Assembly (NCBI GenBank): GCA_916610825.1
Contig: OU744449.1
Coordinates: 6,778,243 to 6,842,242 of the forward strand
Source: Haliclystus octoradiatus
Lineage: Eukaryota > Cnidaria > Staurozoa > Stauromedusae > Haliclystidae
Length of the DNA: 64,000 nucleotides
Reading direction: 5' to 3'
The notes under the pieces were generated by a model. The model was given only the letters and a program-made list of their open reading frames with translations. It did no database searches and was not told where the DNA came from. Of the stretch, positions 34,401 through 50,200 are shown in pieces (the stretch's first letter is position 1; the number at the start of each line of letters is the position of its first letter). Made by a program: the position numbers and the translations under genes.

Positions 34401-34640
34401 TTTAGCGCTATACAGTCGTGTATCCCAACTTCTTCTCGTTTAGCAAATATAGATACAAACATGAAAAGTACCCTTTAGTAACATATAAATACTAGGAGTT
34501 ACGAAATTGCAATAATGCTGCAAGCAGAGGTTATACCTTTTCTTTTTTTCTACATTATAAAACAAATACTTTATGTTACAAAATACAAAAAACTACATTA
34601 ACTCTAAAACTAACAATTGGAACTCAAATCAATGAATCCA
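31473..34640. other. Upstream region of the PDE11-like gene
   Basis: No exon is recognised here. The stretch should contain the PDE promoter and possibly 5' UTR exons, but I see no clear core-promoter signature. The only strong structure is the nested foldback element at about 32965-33497. From 33500 to 34640 the DNA is plain AT-rich sequence with nothing I can name. Confidence 0.5.
32965..33497. mobile_element. Nested GGGGTAAC-family foldback
   Basis: Inner ends GGGGTAACTCCCATATGGCG (from about 33104) and CGCCATATGGGAGTTACCCC (to about 33395) are perfect inverses. They are framed by an outer inverted pair: CACAAATATTGGATTTTTCA and AAAGTGGCAATCTTAAAC at 33047-33096 against GTTTAAGATTGCCACTTT and AAAATCCAATATTTTGTGAG at 33399-33453. 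Arms total about 140 bp. Another family end lies at 32965-33008. Confidence 0.88.
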
Positions 34641-34648
34641 TATAATGC

Positions 34649-35240
34649 TTAAAGCATTTCCTCTTTGAATTGAGATGCTAATTTGCTGAAGAACTTCCAT
34701 AGCCATTTTGGGCCTTCTGTTTCCCTGTTAAGTAGTGAATTTAGTTCTTTACAAAATGTTCTGCCTTCTTTACCAAAACAGCCACTTGTTGCTGCTCCTA
34801 CTGGTTGAACAATGTACGTGGCACTTAATTGACGATATTTTCCCAACTTTCGTGTTTCCGCTTCCGAGGCTTCTGCTGATGCTTGAATACTTGATTTCCA
34901 AAATATGCGATTTCGCGAAAGTATCCACACAGGTAAAAAATCCCACACCATGCAGCAACATTTTTTCCATGGAAAGTCTCTTCCCATCTGATCTAGATAA
35001 AGCAGGAGGCTCAAGTAATGATGGTATGTGAGCTCATGTTAATGCTCGATAAATAATTCTGTTAATTTCTGAGTGTCTAACCCATCTGCCTGTTGAAAAT
35101 TTGCACGAGAGGCCGTGCCTGCCAAACACATCAACTGGTGTAATGGGGTTCACAAACCTTGCAACCAATGCGTAGGGCAACGAATATTCTCAGATGTTGA
35201 TCAGAAAGCATTAGCCCCGGTGGTGCAGCTGGTAATGCTT
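34649..35240 (-). mobile_element. C-terminal remnant of a LINE-type polyprotein
   Basis: An open 121-codon frame at 34649-35014 contains FPWKKCCCMVWDF, EAETRKLGKYRQL, and VGAATSGCFGKEGRTFCKEL, with LASQFKEEML at the end. Upstream (35020-35240), other frames give LRIFVALRIGC and ASRANFQQADGLDTQKLTEL. Together these follow the order of a C-terminal region common downstream of RT in many animal retroelements, with an inner region resembling DGxxPW..GR.L.WD, an AE..K..KY block and an ETxGxxG block. That comparison is from memory of the family. At least one frameshift and a stop show it is dead. Confidence 0.6.
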
Positions 35241-35345
35241 GGAGCCATGCCTCAAGGTTATACTGAATAGTACTGAAATGCTTGATAAATCGGCTTGGTA
35301 TATTGCAGAAAGTACAGGAAGTAATAATATCCCAAGCAAATAGTC

Positions 35346-35823
<478 letters not shown>

Positions 35824-36096
35824 TGTTATGTTATGTTATGTTCATTTATTACCAATTTACCAATTTTAAACAGAGGTGTATGGTAGATACAAGAAGCCAT
35901 TTTGGCCTTAGCTATTTATAATATAATATAAGTCTGCATGCGATTAGGTTACAGATTTGTTCAGACTATCTTTTCTTTGTTCAAACGATTGATAAATATA
36001 TGTTCCAAGCAGTTTGCATACTGCAAAAGATGGATGTGTGAATAATATGTCTAACTTTTCTTCGTTGTTTTTTACGTAGAAGTTTTCAGTGTCACA

Positions 36097-39426
<3,330 letters not shown>

Positions 39427-39670
39427 GGTTTATTTAGGACATCCACTCAAGTGGCTCTTTGCCTTACGTATAAATACAAATTCAATTATAATTCTAATTA
39501 AAAGAAACACATTAACGGTAGTAGCAATTTATGTACAGAATTAAAGCTATTTTTTTATGTGTATATACATAATTTTTCTTGCAAAAATTAAAATCCTATT
39601 AGTTCAGTTTAAATGTAGTTTAAGATATAATAATGAAAAGCGTCATGGGAAATTGAAAGGAATTAAATAA

Positions 39671-41237
39671 TTAATAGATGTTGTTAAGCATTCTAGAGAA
39701 TTTAAAATTATCTTCCGTATCTTTAATATAGTCTGGTAAAATGTTAAAGTGTATTGTTGCAGAATGTTGAAAAGTACCATTTTCTTTAGGAATATCTAGA
39801 TTTATGCTGCTCGATGATCTTAAGTTATATGGGCATGTTTTACGTATGTTTATGGGTAAGTAATCTGGCCAGCTGTTGTTATGTAAAGCTCTCAAGATGT
39901 CGACAAAAATGAACTCAACAAAATCTGTTGAATGTTGGCGAAATAAAAAAAGTCATTTGCCCGTGGCCTTACGGGCCAGTTTTAGTACATTGAACTTCAT
40001 TCTTTCTTTGATAGGTAACCACCTTGAATTTTTAACATCTTTGATATTGGCATATCTACCCACGACGAAACCAGCACAAATTTTGCAAACGCTGAAGTCG
40101 TTTTTGTTGAAATGCAGGAAGGGGGTGATATACAGCACTGCAATAATCCAATTTGGACAAACTAGCATTTCAGCCATTTACTTTCTGATCATAAAAGGTG
40201 CTATACATTTAAACTTCCTCATTATGGTGATTATGCCATAGCACGATGAAAGCAAAGAAGTAATATGATGGTCCCAGGACAGATGTTGATCCATCTGCAG
40301 ACCAAGAAGATTTGTTTGATTGACCCGTTCTAAAAGTTTGTTTTGGCATTTTAATTGAGGCTCAAATGTGTCCAGTTGATGAATCCTTGCCATCTGAGGA
40401 ATTGAAATCAGCATGTAATTTGTCTTAGAGGCATTCAGGGTGAGATTGGAGCTGATGGCATATTTCTCGAGATTAATATTTCTTCGTTTGCCCTTTCAGT
40501 GCATGTAGCCAGCTTGTTTGTTTTTGAATGTAAGTAAAACGTGGTATCATCTGCATATTGATAACATTCAGCTTTCAGTTGAATTGCCAAATCGGAGACA
40601 TATAAGTTGAACATCATTGGTCCCATTATCGACCCCTGTGGCACGCCAAAATGGACGACTTCTTCAGAGAGTTTATCGTCGATCTGAACAAACTGATGTT
40701 GATCTGTTAAGTAATTTATTGTTCAATGCAAGAAACTCCTAGAGAAACCCATGTGGTGCATTTTCTTTATGATAATGCTGAATTGGACAGTGTCGAAAGC
40801 TTTTGAAAAATCCGCACACACCGTCATTGTGACTTCCATCCTTTTTTCATGGCTTTTATTAAATCATCTCTAATTCGTAGTAGGACTGTTGTTGTTGAAT
40901 GTCCTTTTCTGAAACCAGATATATTTGATGCAAGCAATGATTCAGAGTCAACATAAACAATAAGTTGCTTTAATACCAGACGTTCAAATATTTTGGATAG
41001 AGCAGGTAGGATAGAAATTGGTCTATAAGTCATTCTCGTCAGCAGGAATATCATTAAACCCAAACCGCTCATTTGAATTGTAAACAGAACATCAATAATT
41101 TTTTGAAAGGTGAAATAATGGTGGCTTCCGATTTGGATCCTGAATCTGACATTTACGATGCTGATGTTTGAGGCAGCAAAAAAAGAAAGTCTTTTTACAC
41201 AGTTTTTATACAACGGTGTATCACCGAAGGTTAACAT
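39671..41237 (-). mobile_element. Decayed CR1/Jockey-like LINE, RT region
   Basis: Successive short - strand frames, offset by frameshifts, follow the order of one LINE RT. At 40824-41237: YRPISILPALSKIFERLVLK and SGFRKGHSTTTVLLRIRDDL. At 40435-40644: MPQGSIMGPMMFNLYVSDLA and YQYADDTTFYLH. At 40178-40414: NQTNLLGLQMDQHLSWDHHI. At 39953-40177: CAGFVVGRYANIKDV and WLPIKERMKFNVLKLARKA. At 39671-39895: YNLRSSSSINLDIP and FNILPDYIKD. These are the RT palm and thumb, then the usual C-terminal segments. It is dead. The DNA to its left, including the AAT array, would be its 3' end. Confidence 0.85.
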
Positions 41238-41469
41238 GCGTAACTTTGTAGCGGGTGGAATGAATGTATGACATCAATACACTGAATATATATTGACAGT
41301 CTAACATTTCTCCAAGCGGTGTAGATTGTTGAGGCAATGGCATGAAGAGCATACGTATTAGAGTTGGTAAAACCTTTGATTCATATAATAATACCCTAAA
41401 ATGCTATTTTCCAACAAATTTACCTATGTGAAGATGCAAAGCTTCTACTGTTCGTTTTGTAGTTTGGCA

Positions 41470-41900
41470 TTACATACAGTCACTCCTTCCCGTGTGTGCA
41501 TTAAAGGAGAGATATTCCTCGATCGACGAAAAAGGTTTCAAAGGTACTGCTTTTCTTTTCGTAAATAATAAATAATGTGATTTGACGAATTTAGCAAAGC
41601 AAAAGAGATTCATAAAATTATTGGACAGATCGATTTGAGGTTGATTTTTGCATTGTTTATCTTTTGAAATTGAGCAGTAAAATATCATCAGCGTATAAGC
41701 AACACTGTTGATATTTTTAGGAAGTTTCAATAAAGATAAACCATATATTCATAAGTGAGTCGAGTATACTGTATATAGCAACCACAAATGCTTCCTTGAG
41801 GAACAGAAGATAGGCAGTCTTGGGTTTTGGAAAAGAAGCTACAACATTAACTGTTTGTTTTCTATCTTTCAAATAAGTTTGCTTTATAATGCAAGGAGGT
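41470..41900 (-). mobile_element. Fragment of another LINE reverse transcriptase
   Basis: Reading the - strand in shifting frames gives LKDRKQTVNVV, then SVPQGSIC, then CLYADDILLLNFKR, then FAKFVKSHYLLFTKRK. These are RT blocks around the catalytic YADD. The fragment repeats blocks already present in the 39671-41237 element (GSIMG, YADD), so it is a separate insertion. Frameshifts and stops make it a relic. Its left and right limits are uncertain. Confidence 0.7.
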
Positions 41901-42449
41901 GAGGAGGGACTAAGTGTGTTGTTTTGAGAGCCTTTTACAATCTCTGATAAGGAATTTTTTCAACACCAGCAGGTTTTTCGTAAATTAGCATACAAAGTAT
42001 TGCATCAAAGAGACAAGATATTATCATCAGATGTACGTTACCCATTAGGTATAGGACAGTATAGTGCCTATATATAGTAGGTGGACGCAGACCCAAGAAC
42101 GAGGACATGCCAATTTAATATGAATCTATTATATTCAAAAGATATTTAGCCAGTTGACGCGAGAGCTGTCAGAAATGTGTTTAATACTGACCAAGTTGGC
42201 GTTCTTTGCAAGGAGTGCGTAAACTAACGGAAAACTGTCCAGGCGTCTCTTTGTGCTCTATTAGCCAACTAGGGAAACAATTGTACATATTAAACGTCCG
42301 TGTCGGGTCCATGTACATGGAATATACTCTGCATATTTTATACAGTGGCTTAGTTATCTCTTTTGCAAACTTTACCTTATCCTTTATTTCTTTTGTTTTG
42401 GAAAGAATTTTTCAAATTGGTACCGAGGTACCGATCGAAGAGTGCTAGT

Positions 42450-42523
42450 TTTTCTAGAGATAAGCAATTTCTAGAGATCGGCTGGAGTTGGATCTTTTCT
42501 AGAGATCGAATTTTCTAGAGATA
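42450..42523. promoter_or_regulatory. Cluster of four TTCTAGAGAT motifs
   Basis: TTTCTAGAGAT occurs four times in about 74 bases at uneven spacing, about 1.8 kb before the integrin ATG. The core TTCTAGA resembles a heat-shock-element half-site pair, but spacing to a third site is not regular. It could equally be a degenerate tandem repeat. Confidence 0.3.
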
Positions 42524-43690
42524 GACCGGTTACCCCCATTCGTATATGGCTTTGCGATCTAGAGTCAAGTAAATGTTGCGGTAGCTTCCTAAAATAAGTT
42601 GATATCAGTAACATTAGCCGGTCCCATATAGAATTCTAAAGAGAAGAGGAAACTTCTCTAACGTATATCAGCGTGACCCCAGTTGTGGCCATTTGTTCTC
42701 TAAGCAACGCGAACGCCTATCAGTCTCAGAGAGTTTGCCTTCCTTCGTTTATGCAAACCATACTGTACAATTATATTGTCCTGTAGTACTCAGATCCTTA
42801 TCCTACTGATAGGCGAGGTTTTTTATGCTCATAGCCAGAGGGCAAACAGGGTGGGGCTAAGATCGGATCTGTATTGAAATCAGGTCAGGAAATACTAAAA
42901 AGTTTAATAGGAATAAAAGAGAATTAACAAACTCTGGTTTAGTCGTTTTGATAGACTTGAAACAAGTAAAATTCTTGAGAATGGAAATTGAGTTCAGCAA
43001 TCAGCATGCTATGTAAAACTCTTTCATTCGTTCCAGTATGGGGCGGGACAGTAGGCCTAGCAAACGTATGTTTGACAATAAATATACTGAGTAACACATT
43101 GTTGAGTACAAAAGCTTTGTCCAGATCACATAATAGGCTCAGGGGGCAATCATATACGATTGCTATGCGGGGGCGTGCGGCTTTCAAGACTTTGATTGGC
43201 TATCCTTGCTTCCACCTTAAACAGTTTTTGGGGTCTCAAATTCTTCGGTTGTTATCTGCAAAAGCCAACAAATTTGATGCATAGTTGAATTTTAGGATTT
43301 TTCAATTTTGGAGTATCCAATTTTATATTTATTAAAAGTTGGCGTATCATTTTCAAGATGATCAAAAATGTTGAGTCTTTCTCTGAACAAGAAAAAATGG
43401 CACATGTCCCTGTCTTCTTGCACCAGGACTGGCACCTTGCGGGAAGGGGGCAGCATCCCCCTTTCAGGGATACCCAGTTCTCTTTTCGTGGAAGATTGTT
43501 GATACTTTCTAAGTATTTTTGCAAGTATTTACTATAATAGCCCCCTCGTCGGAGGAGTAAGTCCCCTTGACAGAAAAATCCTGGTGCCACCCCTGTGCAT
43601 ACCCACGAGTTACCTCGGGGGTAAGAGGTTGTACAATTAGATTAATATTCTGCCAGTTAGATTAATGTAACAAGTCGAAAGATTGAGATT

Positions 43691-43713
43691 CAACAACAAC
43701 AACAACAACAACA
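43691..43713. repeat. (CAA)n microsatellite
   Basis: About seven CAA units upstream of the integrin gene. Other short tracts: (TGTA)n at about 1990-2010 and a G run at about 45185-45201. Confidence 0.85.
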
Positions 43714-44263
43714 TCGTAATCAGTGATGACGTCATCCTGAAAACGTCAGTGCCATGTTGACGTCATTCCGATGTCTTTTGTTCTTTGTGGTTTTTTGTAT
43801 GCCTTCAGAACACAATTTTGACATGGATGATTGATCACAATTGTCAAATATTTGAAGTCATGCTATCTTTTGTCTACTTTAGGATATGACTTAATTTCGT
43901 ATCCATCCGTAAACAGTATTTTTGACATCGTAGCTTTCAGTCTGTTGAAGCGGAATTTGCGGTGAAGTGTTAGCCAAAGCAGTTTGGTTATATTTGTGTC
44001 AACATTCTTCCATCTTCACATTATTCAGTAAAACATCATTATCTTTTATAAACCAGCATTAATCAATTAACAATTCTTTTGTACTGTTGAAAGACAAATT
44101 TCGCAGGAAGTGCTGAGAGCTTTTAGAGAAAGTCACTACCACGCGCATCTTGAAAAACTCATAAGTTAACTTCGTTCTTCCCCTACTGTGACAAACAAGG
44201 TGACAGCCAAACACGAGGGTCTGAGAAGGTGTCTGCTATTCAAAGGAAAGTCTATTACTTAAA

Positions 44264-47200
44264 ATGAGGAACATATTCACAGTTTTTCAACTGTGTCTGA
44301 TCGGTTTAGCAAGCACTTTTAACATTGACACAAGAACTGTACAAAATTATCAATCTACAGCTGGTAGTTACTTTGGTTATTCTGTCGATTTACATAAAGA
44401 ATCTGGGAATTCATGGTAAGCATGCTTGATTATTGATTATTGATAGCGTGGAGATAGTAAAACTAACGAGAATTTCAAATGTTTATGTAGACTATTAATC
44501 CATTTTCATTACAAACAAAAGTAAACATGTTTACAAAACTTGATTTAAATTAGGCACCCTACTTATAAACCCAAGGTTCTTGTTTAAACATTTTGCTGGA
44601 TTTGTTGTTTAAACTCTCAGTTGCTTTATAGATTTTTATAAAGATTGAATAGTATTATATTTGTTTTCTATGAAGAACAACAGTGCTCTTTGCTCTTTAC
44701 GCAAATATTCTCTAGCAATATTATTTTTGAACCTCGAATGAAAACGCCCTCTCTCATAGTTTGTCTTTAATATGTTATGGAATTTTGATTGATTACAATG
44801 TTTGTTAAATTAATTTGAATTTCTGATAAAAATCTTCTGACCTTTATGCGTATCAATGCAAATGAGAGTTACCACTAATAATGATTTCGACATATCAAGC
44901 TGACAATTCCAAAACATATTACTTCTCGTTTTGTAATTATAGACTTTAGAACCGTTGTCATCGTCACCTATATAACAGTAATCTATTTTTGATTTTGATG
45001 CTCGCGCTTTCTGATGTTTGCTTCATTCATTGATATATTCTATAGACAGACAGCGTAACTGTTTCGATGACTAGTTTAATCCATGTTGTCGGAAATATGT
45101 GGTGAATCTAGGCTTACGTATAAACGTTCTTCTAAATGACGATACTCACTAGGAAACGGTGAGTGTTCAAGAGAGTTTTTTCTTGGGGGGGGGGGGGGGG
45201 GTTATAAGTCGAGGACGATTAATGTTTTTTTAACAAGCTTGAAGGGGAATTTCCAAGGCCTTTCCATACTAAGCAAGCTAACCCTAGTTGACATTATCCT
45301 TAGTCGAATCCTAATCAGTGGCGGAGAAACCATGGAGCAGATTGGGCAGCTGACCCCCTGCCCCTATAGTGCGGGGCTAATAAGTCTACTTTTCTGAAAT
45401 TGTGTAATATCCTACTTTTTAATAAAACTCATCAATTGTGAATAAAGGCCAGTTTCTCTGGATTTTGTCAATAAAAAATTGAATTTTTCACTTGCTTTGC
45501 GTCCTAAAACAAATAATTATTGGCGAATATCTGCAAATATGTGTGTCACAAGAGTCATTCCGAGAAAATTTTGAAAATGTGCCATTTTTCTCTACCTGCC
45601 CCTGCCGCTCAATTTTCGTTCTGCCGCCCCTGATCCTAAGCAGTTTGAATGCAACTAGTAGACTTAGTAATTAATTCAGACTGCTCATAATGAGTCTGTC
45701 GTGTTAAAAGCCTGGCTAAAAGAACGCATCATTTACTTAATATAATTTTCTCAACATCGATATATAGGCTTGGATCTTTTGTAGAGCTAATATTGCGTCT
45801 GGATCATTCCTCAGGGAATTTGCTATTTTTGCCATCCCTCATAAAATTAGTCACAGAAATTATACGCAATATATAGAAATCCAGAAAGAGTTCAGAAATG
45901 CCAAAATGTGTGAAATTGCAATATGTGTGTAGGCCTATTCTGAGGGGTTTTATTTTGTCAGTTTTTGTTAGAAGTTATATTTTTGTATTAGGCTACATTT
46001 GTTCTGTGATTTGTAGAATTGTTTGGGTAACAAATACGGTAGGCAATAGAGGGACGGCATATCCCTATAATATAGCCTGACTGTCTTGGCTATAGATTAA
46101 GTGATCATGAGGGTTTAAATACTTTGTTTCAAAAATAGAATATATACTCACAGAAATTGATTAGCCTAAACATCTGATTGCTAATTTCATTTAGGATCAT
46201 TGTTGGCGCTCCATTGAGTAGTAGCACCGGAACAAGAATCCAATCAGAACAAGGAGCAACATTCAAATGTAGTACAAACCCAGGAACATCTAGCTGTGTC
46301 AACCTTGCTGTGGATGACGATGGTATGTACGGTAGCCCATTTCACACATATATATATGCTAAGCCTACATTTTGTAGAATTGGGTATGGGTATACCGTAT
46401 TACAGAAGAGTAGCTAAAGGACTACTTCAATGTAGCTTGCGTGCAGACAGACTTTTTCTTCATATAGTCCGTCGGCGCATTAGCACCAAATTTTGCTTAG
46501 GCCTACTGATTGTTCTTTCCACTACCACTTTTTGGTAAATTGTGAGGAAAAATTCAGAATAAAATTTAGGAAAAATTTGGGATTCCAGAAGGTGAAATCT
46601 TTTCTTGGACCCTGAATACCACAGCATATAACCTAAAATATAATAGACAAGGTGTGTTTATTTTATTTAAGCCTCTATGTAGTATGATAACTTATGATTT
46701 TACTTTCACAGTTTCAACAGCAGCTGAAAATAAAACTACTCAATGGCTTGGCGGTACAGTTTTGAGCAATGGAGTGGATCAAAATGCTGTGGTGAGTTCA
46801 GATTTAAACCACACATGATAATTTGAATTTAAACATTACAGCCTAGGCCTACAGATCTCGAATGTAATCCTGTAAAGTAATATAATGTTTCAACACAGAT
46901 TTATCACGGTTAAGGTAGTTAGTTTATTAATTTGTTGCCCAGAAGTTTTTCTATGTCATCCGCCAAAAAAAACAAAGATGTTGAGTTTGCTATAAAACTT
47001 CACTCGGGCCTCAAGTGTATGCCAATGCTATAAAATCAATTGCATCTTATCATATTCATCATGTAGGGGAGACCGGGAAGACATGGGGTGGGTGTAAAAT
47101 ACCGACCCGCCGACTCGTCGACCACACAGACCAGCTTGATTTAATCTAGAATTTCAAGGTTGGCATGACGAATACTTCACGGCGTTGTACGGAATATTTT

Positions 47201-50200
47201 GTAAAGTTGCACTTGTAAAGTTGCACTTGCACGGACCGTCGGACGAATGTGTACATTCCCATCTAAATCATATACAATATGGCTTGGAAGTTTCAATTCT
47301 AGCCTATTCATGCTTTCATGATGCTTTGAGGGTCACTAAATATGAAGCTTGTCACATTTATTGGTCATATTTATTGGAGAAATAATAAATATCGTATATA
47401 TGAATCAAAAGTTCATACAAAATATTCTGTACAACGCCGTGAAGTATTCGTCATATCAACCCAGAAATTCTAGATTAAATCAATCTGGTCTGTGGGGTCG
47501 GCGAGTCGGCGGGTCGGTATTTTACACCCACCGGGAGACTTGGACCACTTTTCACATTTTTGATTATTAAAACTATTGTGGTTGTGCAAATGTAACAAAT
47601 TTCATGTCATTTATTAGCCAACATGCTCAATTCAAAAGGGTAAGAATATCACTTACATAAATGTAGCAATTTTTCAAAGATTTAGTGCGGAAGACCAATC
47701 ATTTTAGTGGGGAGACTTGGGACACGGTGGGGTGACATGGATCATGCATATTTTATCAAAATTTCATTAAATAACTGGCAAATTAACTTTCCAGTACCAG
47801 ACACTACAGCTGTTGCTTTGACTTAGGGAGTTCATTTGATCAAAGTTGAGTCAGCAAGAAATAATTTCAGCATTAATAAAGAATATTATTTTTGACGCAC
47901 CTGTCATCAATCTAATTGTAATTGATTTAGCAACTTTATCTCCACCAAATGCGATTAGTTTTCCATTTGTCGTTGATGCTAATACGCGCTGTTCCATGTC
48001 TCCCCGTTTCACTTCCCAGCAAAAAATGAGATGGCACTCCTCATCAACAGGAATGTATTCGAACATTTTATATCAAAATATTCATCAAAGTGAATCCATT
48101 GCAATGGCACCATTCAAAATGGCAATTAAACACTTATTCTGAAATTAATTGAATCAAAAGAGGAACCGCAAAACGTATGACGGTCATCAAAAGCTAGTAC
48201 ACTAAAATTTCTTGACAATTAGTTATTGTTGCTTATTGAAATTTAGAGAAACAACATGAAATGAAGTCATATACAACATATTAGAGGATAATTTACATGG
48301 GTAATCAGGAACGCTCTTGTCCCATGTCTCCCTAGGTCAAAGTCTCCCCAGTCTCCCCTACTGTAAGTCTGAAAAGAACAAAATGACATTGCAGTTTCAA
48401 AATGTTAAACTATTTTGGACCTTTGTGATATAAAATATCCTATTGCAGGTGCAATTGTTTTTAATAAAATCTCTTAATGTAATTTTTCTTTTCTATGCTC
48501 GTAGTCGTGTGCTCCACGCTACATGGATATCAATAATGGTTTTTGGTTGCACGGGAGATGTTTTGTTCTTAATCCTGATTTAACTGTCAAAGGAAAATGG
48601 AACCCATGTATCAACAGTAAGTTAAAATGTTAATCATTTTCAAACAAACGTTGCTGAAACTTCTTAAAGTGACTTTTTGACTCAATGAGAATAAAATAAA
48701 ATAAATTCTTCTGTCAACCACAAGGGTCAAAGTATCAACTTATGCACAATTTTTTAATTTACTAGTTTGCTATGTTGCAACTTATATTCTGTAGACATGA
48801 GAATTTTCAGACTTTTGGCGGAATTCAGACTATTTTGGGCTTTGTGAAACTCTATTTATTGCTTTTTGCCATTGAAGTAGATTAAAATTTATCAATTTAT
48901 CCTGGATTTCAGGCTATTTTTAAAATTTGATTTCTCCTGTCTGATTCTGGAGTCAGATTTTTTTTAAACCATAGCTTTTAGGATATGAAATTTGAACTGC
49001 ATCAGTCGAAGGTAAACATATGTAACAGTTCAGTTTATTTGAATCCACATTTTCAATTGTTAATGTTAGGCTACCTACTATTCCATTTCTGTTTTCATTC
49101 TATTCAAGTGTCGGTCTACAGGCAGGCTGCAACAAAAGTGGTGATCTTATGATCCTAGATCTCGGAAGGCTAGAGCTAATTCAGAAAAAATTGATAAGTT
49201 TATGATTGCCTACCGTAATCATGTTCAAATCGTCATCAAATTAACTTGTCTTCAACCTCTCTTTAAAATTGTATACTTTGTGAAAATGTATCAATGATTT
49301 CAAAGTTACAAAAATTCTGAACAGGCCATCAGCAATGGACAGTACCATTTTTATATGATCAGATATTTACTTTAAAGTCTGCAAATCTGGTAACTGACAC
49401 CATGTTCAATGCTGGTTGATGTAGATCCTCCATGGGGCAGGCCTGTCTGACAAAACCCAGCAACCTTGCAACCAGGTTTCCGGAAGGGTGGCCACAATTT
49501 ATCAGAAGATTGCTTTATTTTTATTTTTCCTGTCAAGTTAGAGAAAGGACAGTATTTCTGGTGATGCTTTCAGGCGAAAAAGATGCAGAAGGTTTTTGAA
49601 TAATAATTCAAGTTTCTGGAAAAAGAAAATATTTGTCGGACCATGTCCAGTTGTCTTGAATATTTCAAATTCTTATCTGATGACTATGTTTATTTTTGTA
49701 TTTTTCAGGAAGACAAGGTAATGTTCAATATGGCTACTGTCAGGCTGGCCTTTCAGCAGCGTTAACAAAAGGATCAAAATCATTTCTTATCACTGATGTG
49801 CTTGGTCTTGGACAAAAAACTGGTGAGTCATCAGATCAATGCTGGAACGCACATATAAAGCTCAATCAACTAACTATACTATACCGGTAGATATAATATT
49901 TGACATAGATTTTTCTGCATGTCTAATCATTAGCCACAGCAGATGAAACTAATAGCTGCATTCTTCAATTACTATAAATAGTGCCGATGATCAGCAAAAT
50001 CGATTATTTTCAGAACAGTTGTCTCATCCGTATTCTAGACACAGATCATCAGCTTGATAGACACACAATTTTAAGACAACCGTAAGCATCATCATAAGTG
50101 CAGTGAAGCTGAAGTGCAATTGTTAAGTCATCGGACCTCGGCCCTCAATTTCTTTGGTTCAATCTCTGGCAGGAGCAATATTAGTTGACATCAGAAAGGT

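Larger units (their letters stand above)
41991..44263. other. Upstream region of the integrin gene
   Basis: No exon is recognised. Contents seen: a cluster of TTCTAGAGAT motifs (42450-42523), a (CAA)n run near 43691-43713, and a piece of an interspersed repeat around 43285-43620 that reads GTGCCACCAGGATTTTTCTG on the - strand. The 400 bases before the ATG at 44264 hold no TATA box I would trust. Confidence 0.45.

Noticed and set aside
47851-48066. 71-codon - strand frame inside the 1.3 kb TIR element, as a possible transposase
   Set aside because: Too short, no DDE/D or zinc-finger motif, and the opposite strand is also open there.
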